Source of the DNA: Centrapalus pauciflorus
Taxonomy: Eukaryota; Streptophyta; Magnoliopsida; Asterales; Asteraceae
Reading direction: 5' to 3'
Assembly: GCA_020465985.1 (NCBI GenBank)
Contig: JAANYP010009678.1
Coordinates: forward strand, 1-64,000
DNA: 64,000 bases
Made by a program: the position numbers and the translations under genes. The notes under the pieces were generated by a model. That model had not been told where the DNA came from and did no database searches. It worked only from the letters and a program-made list of their open reading frames with translations. This document shows, one piece after another, positions 1-12,054 of this stretch; positions within the stretch are counted from its first letter, which is position 1, and every line of letters starts with the position of its first letter.

Positions 1-3000
1 GCAATTGGTTTTCGTCTTCTATCATGATACTTCTTTTGTCTGTCTTGAGAGGTCTGAATCCGTTGTCGAATCAACTGTAGTTGGTCGTGTGCTTCCTGCA
101 AAATCGCTGGTCCAGAGATCGGGCGTTCACCTGTTTCCCTCCAACAGGTTGGAGTTCGGCATCGACGTCCGTACAAAAGCTGATAGGGAGGCATACCAAT
201 AGTCGAGTGATAACTATTGTTATAAGCAAATTCCACAAACGGCAGGTGAGTATCCCAACTTCCACCGAGATCAATCACACAGGCACGTAACATATCTTCT
301 AAGGTCAAAATCGTTCTCTCACTTTGCCCGTCAGTTTCAGGATGATAAGCGGTGCTCATCTTAAGTTCAGTACCTAGTCCATTCTGAAAAGCCTTCCAAA
401 AACGAGAAGTAAATCTGCTGTCACAGTCTGATACAATAGACAATGGAACACCATGTCTAGTCACGATTTCCTTCATGTACAATTCAGCTAACTTTTCGAG
501 GCGTTCATCTTCACGTATAGGTAGGAAATGGGCTGACTTAGTAAGTCGATCCACTATTACCCATATAGAGTCATGATTTCGCTTAGTCCTGGGCAGCTTC
601 GTCACAAAGTCCATAGTTATGTGGTCCCACTTCCATTCCGGGATTGGCAATGGTTGTAGTTCCCCATACGGCTTCTGATGTTCCGATTTGACTTGTAAAC
701 AAGTCATGCAATTTTCTACATATCGTCCTACGTCCTTCTTCATTCCAGGCCACCAATATTCCGTCCTCAAGTCTTGATACATTTTAGTAGAACCAGGGTG
801 TATCGAAAATTTCGACATATGAGCTTCCGACAGAATTTGATCACGAATACCTCCTAGTCTGGGAACCCATATTCTATCCATAAACCGTCTAAGACCACGA
901 TTATCAAGGGTCAGCTGGGTCACATATGTAACCATACGTTCAGATTTCAAGTTCTCATCCCGAATGGCTTCGGTTTGAGCGGCAATAATCGACTCAGGCA
1001 AGGCAGACTCCAAAACAACTGAAGTCAAAGCATAACATCGGTATAATGGTCTTGTCCGGTTTTGCGGCTTAGGGCATCTGCTACAATGTTTGCTTTACCT
1101 GGATGGTAAAGGATCTCACAGTCATAGTCTTTAATCAATTCCATAGATCGCCTTTGTCGCATATTCAGCTCTTTTTGGTCAAATATATACTTCAGACTCT
1201 TGTGATCCGTATATAATTTACACCTGGTCCCGTACAGATAATGCCGCCAAATCTTCAATGCAAAGGTCACGGCTGCAAGTTCTAAATCATGCGTCGGATA
1301 ATTCTTCTCATGCGCCTTTAGCTGCCTTGATGCGTAGGCAATTACTTTATCCCTTTGCATCAACACACAGCCTAATCCCATCTTAGAAGCATCACTATAG
1401 ACTACAAAATCATCATTACCCTCAGGTAAGGCCAGAATCGGTGCTTCTATTAGCTTACGTTTCAGAGTCTCAAAGGCTCGATATTGAGATTCATTCCATT
1501 CAAACTTAGCTTCTTTCTTCGTCAGACTGGTTAAAGGCACCGCAATCTTGGAGAAATCACGGATAAATCTTCGGTAATAGCCTGCTAAACCCAAGAAACT
1601 TCAAACTTCAGATACGTTTTTCGGTGCTTCCCACTTCTGAATCGCATCTACCTTCGATGGATCCACGGCTATTCCCTCACCCGAGACAATATGTCCTAAA
1701 AATTGCACCTGGCGTAACCAGAATTCACATTTGGAGAATTTTGCATAGAGTCGCTCCTTTCGTAACAATTCTAGCAATTCTCGCAAATGCATCGCATGAT
1801 CAAATTCAGACTTAGAGTAAATCAAGATGTCATCAATGAAGACTATCACTGATTTATCCAGCATTGGTCTACATACCCTATTCATGAGGTCCATAAATGC
1901 GGCCGGGGCATTTGTGAGACCGAACGGCATTACTAGGAATTCAAAATGGCCATATCGAGTACGAAATGCAGCCTTCGGTACGTCATACTCAAATACTTTG
2001 AGTTGATGATATCCAGATCGGAGATCAATCTTTGAGAAGTAGCTAGCCCCTTGCAGTTGATCAAACAAGTCGTCAATTCTTGGCAGAGGGTATCGGTTCT
2101 TGATAGTTACATTATTTAGCTCCCGATAATCTATACACATGCGAAAGGTACCATCCTTCTTCTTAACAGAAAGAACCGGAGCACCCCAAGGAGAAGTACT
2201 CGGACGAATAAACCCTTTTTCCAATAATTCCTGCAACTGACTCATCATTTCCTTCATTTCATTCGGAGCAAGACGGTAAGGGGCTTTCGCGATAGGAGCA
2301 GCACCCGGTACAAGGTCAATGTGGAATTCGATTTGGCGATCTGGTGGCAATCCAGAGATGTCATCCGGGAATACATCAGGGAAATCTCGAACTACAGGTA
2401 CATCAGACACGGTATTTTTAACTTCTTTAGCATCTACGGCATATGCTAAATAGGCGGCACAATCTTTGGTTAGGCACTTTCGGGCTTTCATTACAGAAAT
2501 GAGACCTAAATCTCGAGTCTTTCTATCGCCATAAACATAACGTTCACTTCCTTCGGGGGTTCTAATTCTAATTATCCTTTTAGCACAAAGGATTTCAGCA
2601 TAGTTCGTCATGAGCCAGTCCATTCCTATAATAACATCGAATTCTCTAATCCACATCGGTATCAGGTCAACGTCCGAGGAGAGATCATCAATCACTAGCT
2701 TACAGGAACGAAAGACTCTATTCACAGTCACAAAATTCGAGCTAGCAGTTTCTATGTCTAAGGGTGCAGGTAACATTACAGGGGCAAAATCAAACTGTTT
2801 AGCAAACTTTTCAGACACATATGACAGATTAGAACCAGAGTCAAATAAGATTAAGGCAGGCATAGAGTTGACAAGAAATGTACCCATGACGACATCAGCA
2901 GTTTCTTTTGCCTCTTCGGCTGTCATCTGGAAAGATCTTGGCTGATTCCTCGGGGCAGAAGAACCCTTGACTGATTGCTGGGGTGAAGATGCAGGCGGAG

Positions 3001-4381
3001 GAACAAATCGGGGCCGAGTACAGTCTTTAGCATGGTGCCCCAACGTAATGCAGTTTCGGCAAGCCTCACTGCGCTTGGGACATTCCGATCGGTCGTGACC
3101 ATTCTGCCTACAGCAATAGCACTTAACGAATGCAGGATCGCACTTTCCTTCATGAATTTGCTTGCAGCGAGGACAAGCAGGCTTTGGCGCCGAGGTCACA
3201 GCATACGATTTAGCCTTCTTAGAAGACTGCTTATCTCCTTTCCTTGAACTTTCATTCTTCCTTTCAGCTCTCTCAGATTTTTCCTTCTTATTAGATTTAG
3301 CAATAAAAGGACATGCTCGCTCAGGATAGATTTCAAGCTCACCTACCCTAGCAATTTCAACTGCCTCAATATAACTTCTCGGTCTGCCAGATTTCACAAA
3401 CTTTCGAATTTCTCCATCCAAACCATCCACAAAAAGATCCCTTCGCCTTTCATCAGTATCGACAGGGTGATCAGATAATAGCGAGAGCCTGGTAAATTCC
3501 AGCTCATAGTCTGTTACAGATCTTGTACCTTGCTGAAACGATAGCAGGGGTTTCTCCATCTGGCGCTTAACATCCTGAGGGCAGTATTTCTCCATCAGAT
3601 GAATCTTGAATTGATCCCAAGTAATGGATTTCTCCATTGCATCAGACATGGGATTTGAAATAGACTTCCACCAACGGCCAGCTCCATCTTCCAACATTCC
3701 CGTCGCATATGTGACCTTGTCTTTTTCACCACACTTGGAGAGTTTAAACGCTTTCTCCACATTCGCGACCCAGTCCATAGCTTTAACAGGATCAGATGAC
3801 CCCGCAAACGTACGAGCCCCACATTTCTTAAAGTCTACGAACGTACACTCTCGTCCCACCTTAACGTGATGGTCAGAGGAATCAGTCTCACTATCATCAG
3901 AGGGCTCCAGTCTATGTTTCCTCTTCCGATCCTTTTTGGGCTTCGCCAACATCTCTTCCCTATATTTCAACTCTAGCTCCTGTAACTTAAGTTCCCGCAA
4001 CCTAAGTTCTTCTTCCCGGCGCTTAAATTCAATTTCACGCTGGTTTACTTCGTCAGTCTGCATCACTGCTTTACCCTTGGTCAGCAAGTCCTTAATCTTC
4101 TTAAATCGGTCTTCAACTGCCATATCAGTCTGCAGTCGGTTCCTATCCATCATAAGCTGCATTTGCCTACGGTTATCCTCATTCAACTTATGAACGAGGT
4201 CAATCAATTGAGCCTGCTGGGGAGGCACAGGCGTAGCAGTACTGCTTGAGTCATTAGCAGTATTTTCAGGGTCAGTGCCTAAGTCCTCTACATGAACAGA
4301 TTCTTTGTGTTGATCAGCTGCAGTATCAGCAGCTTTACCAACAGTTGAGGTACCAGCAACATTTGGATTCTTATCAGCCAT
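1..4381 (-). pseudogene. Tk1 gag-pol polyprotein pseudogene (gag-PR-RT-RH-IN, 3' end off window)
   Basis: The start is the ATG at 4379-4381 (MADKNP), about 360 bp inside the 5' LTR, as in all sister copies. Domain order: coiled, Glu/Arg-rich N-terminal Gag; capsid-like region; two CCHC knuckles; protease with FDSG; RT with FIDD; RNase H; then integrase from about 1040 down to base 1. Two lesions are visible. A CGA-to-TGA stop lies at 1601-1603, between RT and RNase H, and a one-base deletion near 1037-1040 shifts the frame between RNase H and integrase, relative to copies B and C. The integrase part (1 to about 1037) still reads as the same protein in the shifted frame. Non-functional as a single polyprotein. 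Confidence 0.9.
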
Positions 4382-4738
4382 TGGCTGAAAATATAAAGGA
4401 AATAACTATTATTTCCTGATTCAAATAAGCACGATTCGAGTCATAATTCCTACGTCAGATAATCACATCTAAGTTCATAGATATGAAGGCAGTCAGTCAG
4501 GCTGGCACAAAGTCAAGTCAAAGTCAAGTCAGTATCAAGCAGTCAGTCCTTCCCCCGTCCTATCAGTCATCAATTGCCTATCTTAGGTCAAGTTGTGTGG
4601 GTAGTCCTTTACTAATTGGGTTACCCTAGGCCTCGGTGACTTGTTCGGGAATTCAGAGTCACATAGTCCATACCATACCAGTAGTTTAAGTATCGGGTGG
4701 CCAGTCCGATGATTAAACTGCTGCTCTGATACCAACTT
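4382..4738 (-). other. Tk1 5' leader with tRNA-iMet primer-binding site
   Basis: Untranslated leader between LTR and gag. The PBS, TGGTATCAGAGC on the minus strand, lies at 4723-4734, four bases from the LTR edge, and matches the 3' end of plant initiator tRNA-Met. The leader holds short direct repeats of CAAGTCAAGTCA type near 4510-4530. No gene is visible. Confidence 0.85.
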
Positions 4739-6757
4739 TGTAACATCCAAGTTACCACAAACAGTACACGTCATAATATTTCATTTCATTAAGTAATAAA
4801 TATTACTAATTGTTTGATACCACAGGTCCATCTGCCTGAATACTTAATTACAACAATATATTAAAGATCAAATGGTCGTCTAAACTAGCTTCTAAATCTT
4901 CAATCAGAGTGCGGAAGACTGAACAAGCTACCCGAGACCGCATCATCTTTTCAAAATAGGCGTCAATCAAAAGTCCAAATGTCTGCTATTCATCAAAGTC
5001 CAGATTCACTTAGCCTGGGACGAACTACCTGCTATGGTCTTGCCTTTATCAGCTTTTCCTGTAAAAGAGTTGTCATGACAGAGTAAGCTAACATTGCTTA
5101 GTGAGTTAACAGAGTTCCATTAGCTACCACACATATATAACATACAATCAGCTCGTGTCGGCAAGTCAATACGTCAGAGACGGCAAAAGGTTGGGAGGCA
5201 ACCCAGTCAGTATTCCCATGTGTAAGGCCGAAGCCCTACGGGAAGTGTATGGAAACAAGTCATATAGGAAAGGAATCTGCAGAATTCCCTCCTGTGAATG
5301 GAGATCTCACATTCGGTCATGTCGGATAATGCAGTATGCAGCGGCAAATATATGAACAGTCAAGTAAGCAGTAAGCATGATAAGTGTTTACATAAAATGT
5401 AAAAGTGAACATGCAATCAAGGCAATTCAAATGTCAAGCTTCAGAAATGTCAAAATACGTTTCTATGATACAATATAGTATTAAAGAAACATGCAGCATC
5501 AATCGGAAGTTTCCATACAGTCAATGACATTCACCAATAAGTATCGAAACATATGCAAGTAATCAATGAAATCTGTCACTCACAGTAGTCCGTAGTCAGA
5601 TAATGCTTAACGAATTAAGCTGTTCAGTTTACTCTGTCAAATCGGCGGGTTCCTGCAGTTCAGTTTCAAGTCTGGCATATTAATGTCAAGTCTGTGTCAT
5701 AATCTATATAACCCTAGCTATATATTCAGGTTATTGTCAATTCTGGCTGTCGAGTCTGAGGTAGTTCCTATCGTCCCAAAGTGAGTCTATTCTTAACAGA
5801 TTAATACGATACCTAATTACACATATATGTGGCCTTGAAACGAGGCCAATCATATTACTAGCTAGGTGAATCATGACATACGATTTCTAAGAGTTCATTC
5901 AGTGTCTGTTAATTTATTTGTGCATAAAAATAGTTTATGCATCTTGAACTTGTGAGTTTTATCATAATCAAACAATACTTTCAATTTCCTTAGGTTGTTT
6001 AATAACTTAATCTGATTTAGAAATTAATCTTAGACTTGGAACAAGAACCAGATTTGAATTTTAGATGGACAGATTCGAACCAATACACTCGAAGGCAATA
6101 GGTTCGAACCCAAAGCATAGATTCGAAGGCCCACAACAGATTTGAAGCATTTCTAGACTCGAAGGCATCCAATAGACTCGAACCTAATGCATAGATTCGA
6201 AGGCCAACAATAAATTCGAAATTTAGCATACATAGACTCGAATAGCAGCACTAGATTCGAAATACACCTATACATTCGAAGCATATCTCGAGTCTAGGGG
6301 GGAAAAATAGATTCGAGGACCCTACATTCGACTCTAGGGGGAAACAGATTCGAATTCCACCCCCTTCGAGTCTACACTTAAAGCTCACGAGTTTGTTCAT
6401 CAATTTCCAGGTTTTATCATCTAATTATGAACATAAGTGAGGGAAAAATAGTTACTAACCTTTGTCCAAGCTATATTCCTTCGACTATAGATGATTTCCA
6501 AGCAAAAACAAGTCCTAAACGGGAGCAAATCAGCTTCGAATGAAGGGGATATGAGCAAACTCGAATTTGCTCATCAAAACCGAACTAAAAATCAGAAAAA
6601 GGGTCGATTTTACCTTAAATCCGGACGAAATCAAACATGCAATGGTAGATTCGTGTAGAGCTCGACGATCTCTAACCGATGGCGTATAAATCACGAGAAT
6701 CCGACGGTTCGTTTAGGAGAAATTCTAGAGAGAAGGTGAGGGTGTAGAGAGAGAAGG
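4739..6757 (-). repeat. Tk1 5' LTR, truncated
   Basis: Starts on the plus strand with TGTAACATCC at the leader edge and matches the R/U5 part of the other Tk LTRs. It contains the segment homologous to the satellite monomer (about 5400-5600) and the TTCGAA/CTCGAA motif array (about 6056-6375). The match ends at 6757 inside the GA-rich stretch downstream of where the TATA box would lie. No host gene is present. Confidence 0.9.
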
Positions 6758-9192
6758 TGTAACATCCGGCACTAAACCATGATAGCAACAATGACCTAAT
6801 ATGTATTTAATAGTCAATTATAGCCTAATCAGTGGTCATTAGAAATTAATCAAGTGATTAACAAGGTTTATTAGAAAATTCAACTCAATTAGAATCAAAT
6901 TCATCGGTGCGATGAATCGGGAAATCAATTAATCCGATCAATTTACGATATGAGGGATTAATTCAACTAAGTACATAATTAAATTATGATTAATGACACT
7001 AATCATACACTAATACAATTACTTAACATTAATTATGCAAGACTAAAACAATTCATTAAAACAATGCATTCAAAAGTATTTATGAATTTACAAGAAAAGG
7101 GAAATACAAGAATACATTCTAAATACTTTTATACAAAAAAAAATATATAATAACATGAAAATAATCCATAAAAATCTGGTCATAGGGTAGTACTACCCAA
7201 GATTTGATTTCAATTTTTTAATTCCCAACTCCATAACCTTTCATAATCAAATCTTTCACACCCCATTCTCCTTTCATTTCAACATGATCTTACACTCCAC
7301 CTCAATTTGAAAGACCAAGACTTTGCCTATAAATAGAGGGCTTCCTTTTCATTATTTTCACACCAAAATATCTCTTTCTCTCCTCTCAAAACCGGATCCA
7401 ACACACACACACACTACAAACCTTTTCATTCAAGTGTTCTTGGTGAAATTCAAGTGTTCTTGGTGAACTTCTAGTGTTCTTGGTTCAAATCTTGCAAGAG
7501 TTCCAACTTCTTCTCAATTTCATACTCCAAATACATCAAAGTAAGTAAATACTAACTTATTTCATCATATATTTAAGTTTATATAAGTCTTGCATAATAT
7601 ATATAATCACCTACAACAACAAGTTTCATAAAAACTCAAGTTTATAAGTTTCTAGTTGTTATTTTTAAGTTGTTTTTTAAATGTGTTTATGAATATATGA
7701 ACACATTATAAGCATGTTAATATTATGAAAACATGTGTTATATATGTGGTTTTATAACTATTATGGCTTTTAAACAAGTTGTCTTTAAATAAACAACAAG
7801 AATCATAAGTTGTTTTAAATTTATAAACTACGGAATTTCGGCAGAATATTTGTATCGACTTTGAAAAATCATAACTAATTCATAACTCAACGAAATGAGT
7901 TGATTCTTGTCTCAAAAGTTAGATCTATGTCTTAACTATAGATCTGCAATTTTTCATAATTTATTTTGAAGTTTAAGACCTCCAGAAATTATTTGAGAAA
8001 CCGAAAGTTTGACAGCTCAAAAATGGCCAACATAGCGTTTTTAACGAGATTTTTCACCAACCTAAACAACTCGAAAAATGGCCGTTCTTGATTCTAAAAA
8101 TCCTTTGTATATAGTAGTTTAATGTCCTAGAAAACCAAAGTCTAAAACATTTTGGAGCTTGGTCAAAAACAGCCTCAAAGTAGGCCGAAAAACCTCCGAA
8201 AAAGCTGGAAAATTATATATATATATAACTTGACGTTTTAAGCAAATCTTATTTATAAACTTGTAATGTTGGGTGATTTAAGACATAAAAATCTATAAAT
8301 ATACATATTATCATATATTAGTGATATTAAGTCCTTATCATCATTTAGGACTCGGTTAAACACCTCCGGTTTCATCACCCATCAAACAACGCACTTTTGC
8401 ATTTTTGCGCGTCGTTTTGCCATCACAAGTTCGGTGAGTCTTCATAGCCCCTATTTTTCACTATCTATTGGGGTGGAAATACATGCACTGTTTTTCATAT
8501 GGACATCAAAACTGTTTATTTCTTATATGTATTACATGTTCGGATTCCATCAGCCCTTATATCATGAACCGTTAATTGCATTTATTTGTAAGCGCGAGTA
8601 TATTGTGGATAGATCTATTGGGAGTCATGTCCCCCATTCGTGTTAGCTCGGTTCGGCTAACAGCGAGTGCATATATATTCAACACACGGTATTACGTATG
8701 GGAATACTGCACAGGGCAAACTCATTCTAATTAAGCTTCGGTTGCATGATGGTTTATGTAATACATACACGGAATTTATGATTTTATAAATTCAACTCAT
8801 CTGATAATGTCCATACAACTGGTCTTTTCGCGTAAACCTATGAGCTCACCAACAATTTTTGTTGACGTATTTTAGTATGTATTTTCAGGTAATTAAGGCA
8901 AGTGTGCCTTCGGATACACCAACTTTCAAGCTTCCGCATTTCATGGAGTCGCATGCATATTTCGAAAACTAACGGAGATTTGACTGCATTATTTTTGGAC
9001 GCATTAATTATGTTTCAGAATCTCTGTATTATGCGAACTTCATTCCTTTCATTTTGTAAAACATTAATACATTTTTAAATTTTAATGTCGTAATATTTCG
9101 AAAACGTCCATATAGTGGTCGTTCGTTATAATTATGGTTACGGTTCCGCACTCGTCACGTCTCGCTGCCAACCAAGGTAGCAGGGTGTGACA
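6758..9192 (+). repeat. Solo LTR 'H' of a different gypsy-type family
   Basis: A 2435-bp block bounded by TGTAACATCC and GGTGTGACA, the TG...CA ends of an LTR. It has a plus-strand TATA box at 7328-7340, a CA-rich stretch (about 7400-7420) and a triplicated AAGTGTTCTTGGTGAA-type repeat (7430-7490). No PBS, polypurine tract (PPT) or internal domain flanks it, so it is a solo LTR. The five bases on each side differ (GAAGG against AGTTA), so it did not arise by simple intra-element recombination. A 70-codon ORF at 8434-8646 has no recognisable domain. Family unknown; gypsy is a guess from the ends. Confidence 0.75.
7328..7340 (+). promoter_or_regulatory. TATA box of LTR H
   Basis: CTATAAATAGAGG about 570 bp into the LTR, followed within 50-100 bp by a pyrimidine-rich TCTCTTTCTCTCCTCTC stretch typical of plant LTR transcription starts. 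This fixes the LTR orientation as plus. Confidence 0.7.
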
Positions 9193-12016
9193 AGTTAAAA
9201 ATACCGTGTCTGATGTACCTGTAGTTCGAGATTTCCCTGATGTATTCCCGGATGACATCTCTGGATTGCCACCAGATCGCCAAATCGAATTCCACATTGA
9301 CCTTGTACCGGGTGCTGCTCCTATCGCGAAAGCCCCTTACCGTCTTGCTCCGAATGAAATGAAGGAAATGATGAGTGAGTTGCAGGAATTATTGGAAAAA
9401 GGGTTTATTCGTCCGAGTACTTCTCCTTGGGGTGCTCCGGTTCTTTTTGTTAAGAAGAAGGATGGTACCTTTCGCATGTGTATAGATTATCGGGAGCTAA
9501 ATAAAGTAACTATCAAGAACCGATACCCTCTGCCAAGAATTGACGACTTGTTTGATCAACTGCAAGGGGCTAGCTACTTCTCAAAGATTGATCTCCGATC
9601 TGGATATCATCAACTCAAAGCATTTGAGTCTGACGTACCGAAGACTGCATTTCGTACTCGATATGGCCATTTTGAATTCCTAGTAATGCCGTTCGGTCTC
9701 ACAAATGCCCCGGCCGCATTTATGGACCTCATGAATAGGGTATGTAGACCAATGCTGGATAAATCAGTGATAGTCTTCATTGATGACATCTTGATTTACT
9801 CTAAGTCTGAATCTGACCATGCGATGCATTTGCGAGAATTGCTAGACTTGTTATGAAAGGAGCGACTCTACGCAAAATTCTCCAAATGTGAATTCTGGTT
9901 ACGCCAGGTACAATTTTTAGGACATATTGTCTCGAGTAAGGGAATAGACGTGGATCCATCAAAGGTTGATGCGGTTCAGAAGTGGGAAGCGCCGAAAAAC
10001 GTATCTGAAGTTCGAAGTTTCTTGGGTTTAGCGGGCTATTACCGAAGATTTATCCGTGATTTCTCCAAGATTGCGGTGCCTTTAACCAGTCTGACGAAGA
10101 AAGAAGTTAAGTTTGAATGGAATGAATCTCAAGATCGAGCCTTTGAGCCTCTGGCCTTACCTGAGGGTAATGATGATTTTGTAGTCTATAGTGATGCTTC
10201 TAAGATGGGATTAGGCTGTGTGTTGATGCAAAGAGATAAGGTAATTGCCTACGCATCAAGGCAGCTAAAGACGCATGAAAAGAATTACCCGACGCATGAC
10301 TCGGAGCTTGCAGCCGTAACCTTTGCATTGAAGATTTGGCGGCATTATCTGTACGGGACCAGGTGTAAATTATATACGGATCACAACAGTTTGAAGTATA
10401 TATTTGACCAAAAAGAGCTGAATATGCGACAAAGGCGATCTATGGAATTGATTAAAGACTATGACTGTGAGATCCTTTACCATCCAGGTAAAGCAAACAT
10501 AGTAGCAGATGCCCTAAGCCGCAAAACCGGACAAGACCATTATACCCGATGTTATGCTTTGACTTCTGTTGTTTTGGAGTCTGCCTTGCCTGAGTCGATT
10601 ATTGCCGCTCAAACCGAAGCCATTCGGGATGAGAACTTGAAATCTGAACGTATGGTTACATATGTGAACCAGCTGACCCTTGATAATCATGGTCTTAGAC
10701 GGTTCATGGATAGAATATGGGTTCCCAGACTAGGAGGTATTCGTGATCAAATTCTGTCGGAAGCTCATATGTCGAAATTTTCGATACACCCTGGTTCTAC
10801 TAAAATGTATCAAGACTTGAGGACGAAATATTGGTGGCCTGGAATGAAGAAGGACGTGGGACGATATGTGGAAAATTGCATGACTTGTTTACAAGTCAAA
10901 TCTGAACATCAGAAGCCGTATGGGGAACTACAACCATTGCCAATCCCGGAATGGAAGTGGGACCACATAACTATGGACTTTGTGACGAAGCTGCCCAGGA
11001 CTAAGCAGAATCATGACTCTATATGGGTAATAGTGGATCGACTTACTAAGTCAGCCCATTTCCTACCCATACGTGAAGATGAACGCCTCGAAAAGTTAGC
11101 TGAATTGTACATGAAAGAAATCGTGACTAGACATGGTGTTCCATTGTCTATAGTATCGGACCGTGACAGCAGATTTACTTCTCGTTTTTGGAAGGCTTTT
11201 CAGAATGGAGTAGGTACTGAACTTAAGATGAGCACCGCTTATCATCCTGAAACTGACGGGCAAAGTGAGAGAACGATTTTGACCTTAGAAGATATGTTAC
11301 GTGCCTGTGTGATTGATCTCGGTGGAAGTTGGGATACTCACCTGCCGTTTGTGGAATTTGCTTATAACAATAGTTATCACTCGACTATTGGTATGCCTCC
11401 CTATCAGCTTTTGTACGGACGTCGATGCCGAACTCCAACCTGTTGGAGGGAAACAGGTGAACGCCCGATCTCTGGACCAGCGATTTTGCAGGAAGCACAC
11501 GACCAACTACAGTTGATTCGACAGCGGATTCAGACCTCTCAAGACAGACAAAAGAAGTATCATGATAGAAGACGGAAACCAAATGCGTTCGAAGTTGGAG
11601 ATAAAGTGTTGCTGAAGGTCTCGCCAAGAAAAGGAATAGTAAGGTTCGGCAAACGGGGGAAGTTGAGTCCTCGATTTGTTGGTCCTTTTGAAATTCTCGA
11701 GCGTGTGGGACTGCAAGCCTACAAATTGAAGATGCCTGCCGAAATGTCTGGGATTCATGATGTATTTCACGTTAGTAATCTTCGCAAGTGTTTAGTTGAC
11801 GCTGAAGCTGCGATTCCTTGGAAAGAAGTGCAAATTGACGAGCAGTTGCGATACGAAGAAGAGCCCGAGCGTATAATCGACCATAAGGTTTCGAATTTGC
11901 GCAACAAGGAAATTCCAATGGTGTTAGTTCAATGGAAATACCATAAGGGATCTGCGCATACTTGGGAACGAGAAGACGAGATTAGGCAAAAGTATCCGAA
12001 GTTATTCCTGTCTTAG
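9193..12016 (+). pseudogene. Element A pol fragment: RT-RNase H-integrase-chromodomain
   Basis: Begins within the PR-RT linker and reads through RT (FIDDILIYS), RNase H (SDAS, TDHNS, DALSR), zinc-binding HHCC, DDE integrase core (SDRD ... TDGQSE), GPF motif and C-terminal chromodomain (QWKYHKGSAHTWEREDE). The stop TAG is at 12014-12016, about 40 bp before the LTR. Lesions: a CGA-to-TGA stop at 9854-9856 just after the RT core, and an in-frame loss of about ten codons near 10147, between RT and RNase H, compared with sister copies. From 9950 the frame is open to the end. Lacks gag and protease, so non-autonomous. Confidence 0.9.
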
Positions 12017-12041
12017 TCGATTCCGAGGACGGAATCAATTT

Positions 12042-12054
12042 AACGGGGGAAGAT
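12042..12054 (+). other. Polypurine tract of element A
   Basis: AACGGGGGAAGAT directly abuts the LTR start TGTAACAGCC at 12055. The same tract in reverse complement adjoins the 3' LTRs of B (28415-28427), C (45183-45195) and, with one change, E (55076-55088). It is the plus-strand DNA primer of the family. Confidence 0.85.

Larger units (their letters stand above)
1..6757 (-). mobile_element. Tk1: Tekay-like Ty3/gypsy chromovirus, truncated at both ends
   Basis: Minus-strand LTR retrotransposon. It runs from a 5' LTR on the right (4739-6757), through a PBS and leader (4382-4738), to a gag-pol frame leading off the left window edge, so the 3' LTR is outside the window. The 5' LTR stops abruptly at 6757, where solo LTR H begins; roughly the first 500 bp of a normal Tk LTR, including U3 and the TATA box, is missing. 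Tekay/Del assignment rests on the chromodomain seen in sister copies, the iMet PBS and the long LTR; it is inference from family features. Confidence 0.9.

Noticed and set aside
4723..4734. Possible tRNA gene ends (TGGTATCAGAGC at several sites)
   Set aside because: Only the 12-18 bases complementary to the tRNA 3' end are present, each beside an LTR; they are primer-binding sites.
5155..5355. Small ORFs of 62-71 codons antisense in Tk LTRs (also 52923-53135, 61461-61673)
   Set aside because: They overlap conserved LTR sequence on the strand opposite to element transcription and show no domain.
8434..8646. 70-codon ORF in LTR H as a gene
   Set aside because: No domain or homologous copy in the window, and it lies within a solo LTR.
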